The position numbers and the translations under genes were made by a program. 7,011 bases of DNA from an uncultured Eubacteriales bacterium (GTDB taxonomy: Bacteria; Bacillota; Clostridia; Oscillospirales; CAG-272), in NCBI GenBank assembly GCA_934417455.1, contig CAKRWK010000056.1:1-7011 (forward strand). Direction: 5' to 3'. The notes below the pieces were generated by a model. That model saw nothing but the letters and a program-made list of their open reading frames with translations, did no database searches and was not told the DNA's origin. Position 1 is the stretch's first letter; each line of letters begins with the position of its first letter. This document shows positions 6,832-7,011 of the stretch, one piece after another.

Positions 6832-7011
6832 AAATACTAATAGACGCGATGAGCGGCGACAACGCGCCGCTGGAGGTCATCCGCGGCGCCGCCATGGCGA
6901 AGAAAGAATTCCGCGATGACATCGTTCTTGTCGGTGACGAAATCGTCATCGCCGACGGCAATTTCCCCGCCGAAACGTTCGGCAAACGCGTGATAAGAGC
7001 CGACGGAATAA
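6828..7011 (+). CDS. plsX: Phosphate acyltransferase PlsX, N-terminal part (partial)
   Basis: The first 61 codons are present before the window ends. PlsX is a peripheral membrane enzyme that converts acyl-ACP and phosphate to acyl-phosphate, the donor for PlsY in the first acylation of glycerol-3-phosphate. The start MKILIDAMSGDNAPLEVIRG matches the family opening (I-x-x-DAMGGD-[HN]-AP-x-x-x-x-x-G), with Ser9 in place of the more usual Gly. A later LVGDE (residues about 35-39) is also typical. The ATG overlaps the trmFO TGA by four bases (ATGA). No good SD sequence lies just upstream, inside the end of trmFO, so translation probably depends on ribosomes finishing trmFO. Fatty-acid genes such as acpP or fabH would be plausible neighbours beyond the window, but that cannot be seen. 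Confidence 0.9.
   Translation, partial: MKILIDAMSGDNAPLEVIRGAAMAKKEFRDDIVLVGDEIVIADGNFPAETFGKRVIRADGI

Noticed and set aside
1..7011. Search for mobile elements, CRISPR arrays, tRNA genes, defence or toxin-antitoxin genes
   Set aside because: Every stretch longer than 150 bases is accounted for by a core gene or by the 817-1000 gap. No direct-repeat arrays, transposase or recombinase motifs, or tRNA-like folds were seen.

Overview
This is an ordinary but densely packed bacterial core-genome segment. All recognisable genes lie on the + strand, G+C is fairly high, many codons end in C or G, and Shine-Dalgarno (SD) sites are strong. The gene order (infC-rpmI-rplT, an SpoU-family RNA methyltransferase, dprA, topA, trmFO, plsX) and the folate/FAD-type tRNA methyltransferase TrmFO suggest a Firmicute, perhaps a G+C-rich member of the Clostridia. 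That assignment is inferred from family knowledge and gene order; no rRNA or other taxonomic marker is present.

Positions 1-816 hold the end of the translation-initiation/ribosomal-protein operon: the last 45 residues of IF3 (infC), then complete L35 (rpmI) and L20 (rplT). A small hairpin without a T tract lies between infC and rpmI. A long, perfectly stacked intrinsic terminator (832-869) closes this operon.

Positions 870-1000 are non-coding. They contain possible RNA structure (an 8-bp inverted repeat, 874-881/937-944, around a small hairpin) and should hold the promoter of the next unit, although I see no convincing -35/-10 pair. Positions 1001-7011 look like a second transcription unit: a TrmH/SpoU-type 2'-O-methyltransferase (1001-1834), dprA (TTG start at 1911, to 3146), topA (3193-5460), trmFO (5485-6831) and the first 61 codons of plsX (from 6828, cut by the window end). 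Gaps shrink from 76 to 46 to 24 bases and then become a 4-base ATGA overlap, as expected of co-transcribed genes.

The genes cover rRNA/tRNA methylation (SpoU enzyme, TrmFO), DNA handling (DprA loads RecA on single-stranded DNA; TopA relaxes negative supercoils) and the entry to phospholipid synthesis (PlsX). They are linked by growth-related housekeeping rather than one pathway. I found no mobile element, CRISPR array, tRNA or rRNA gene, and no evidence of a novel system. The points worth a second look are small: a hairpin between the only SD-like sequence and the topA start, a Leu in place of a usually conserved His in DprA, the structured leader before the methyltransferase gene, and translational coupling of trmFO to plsX.
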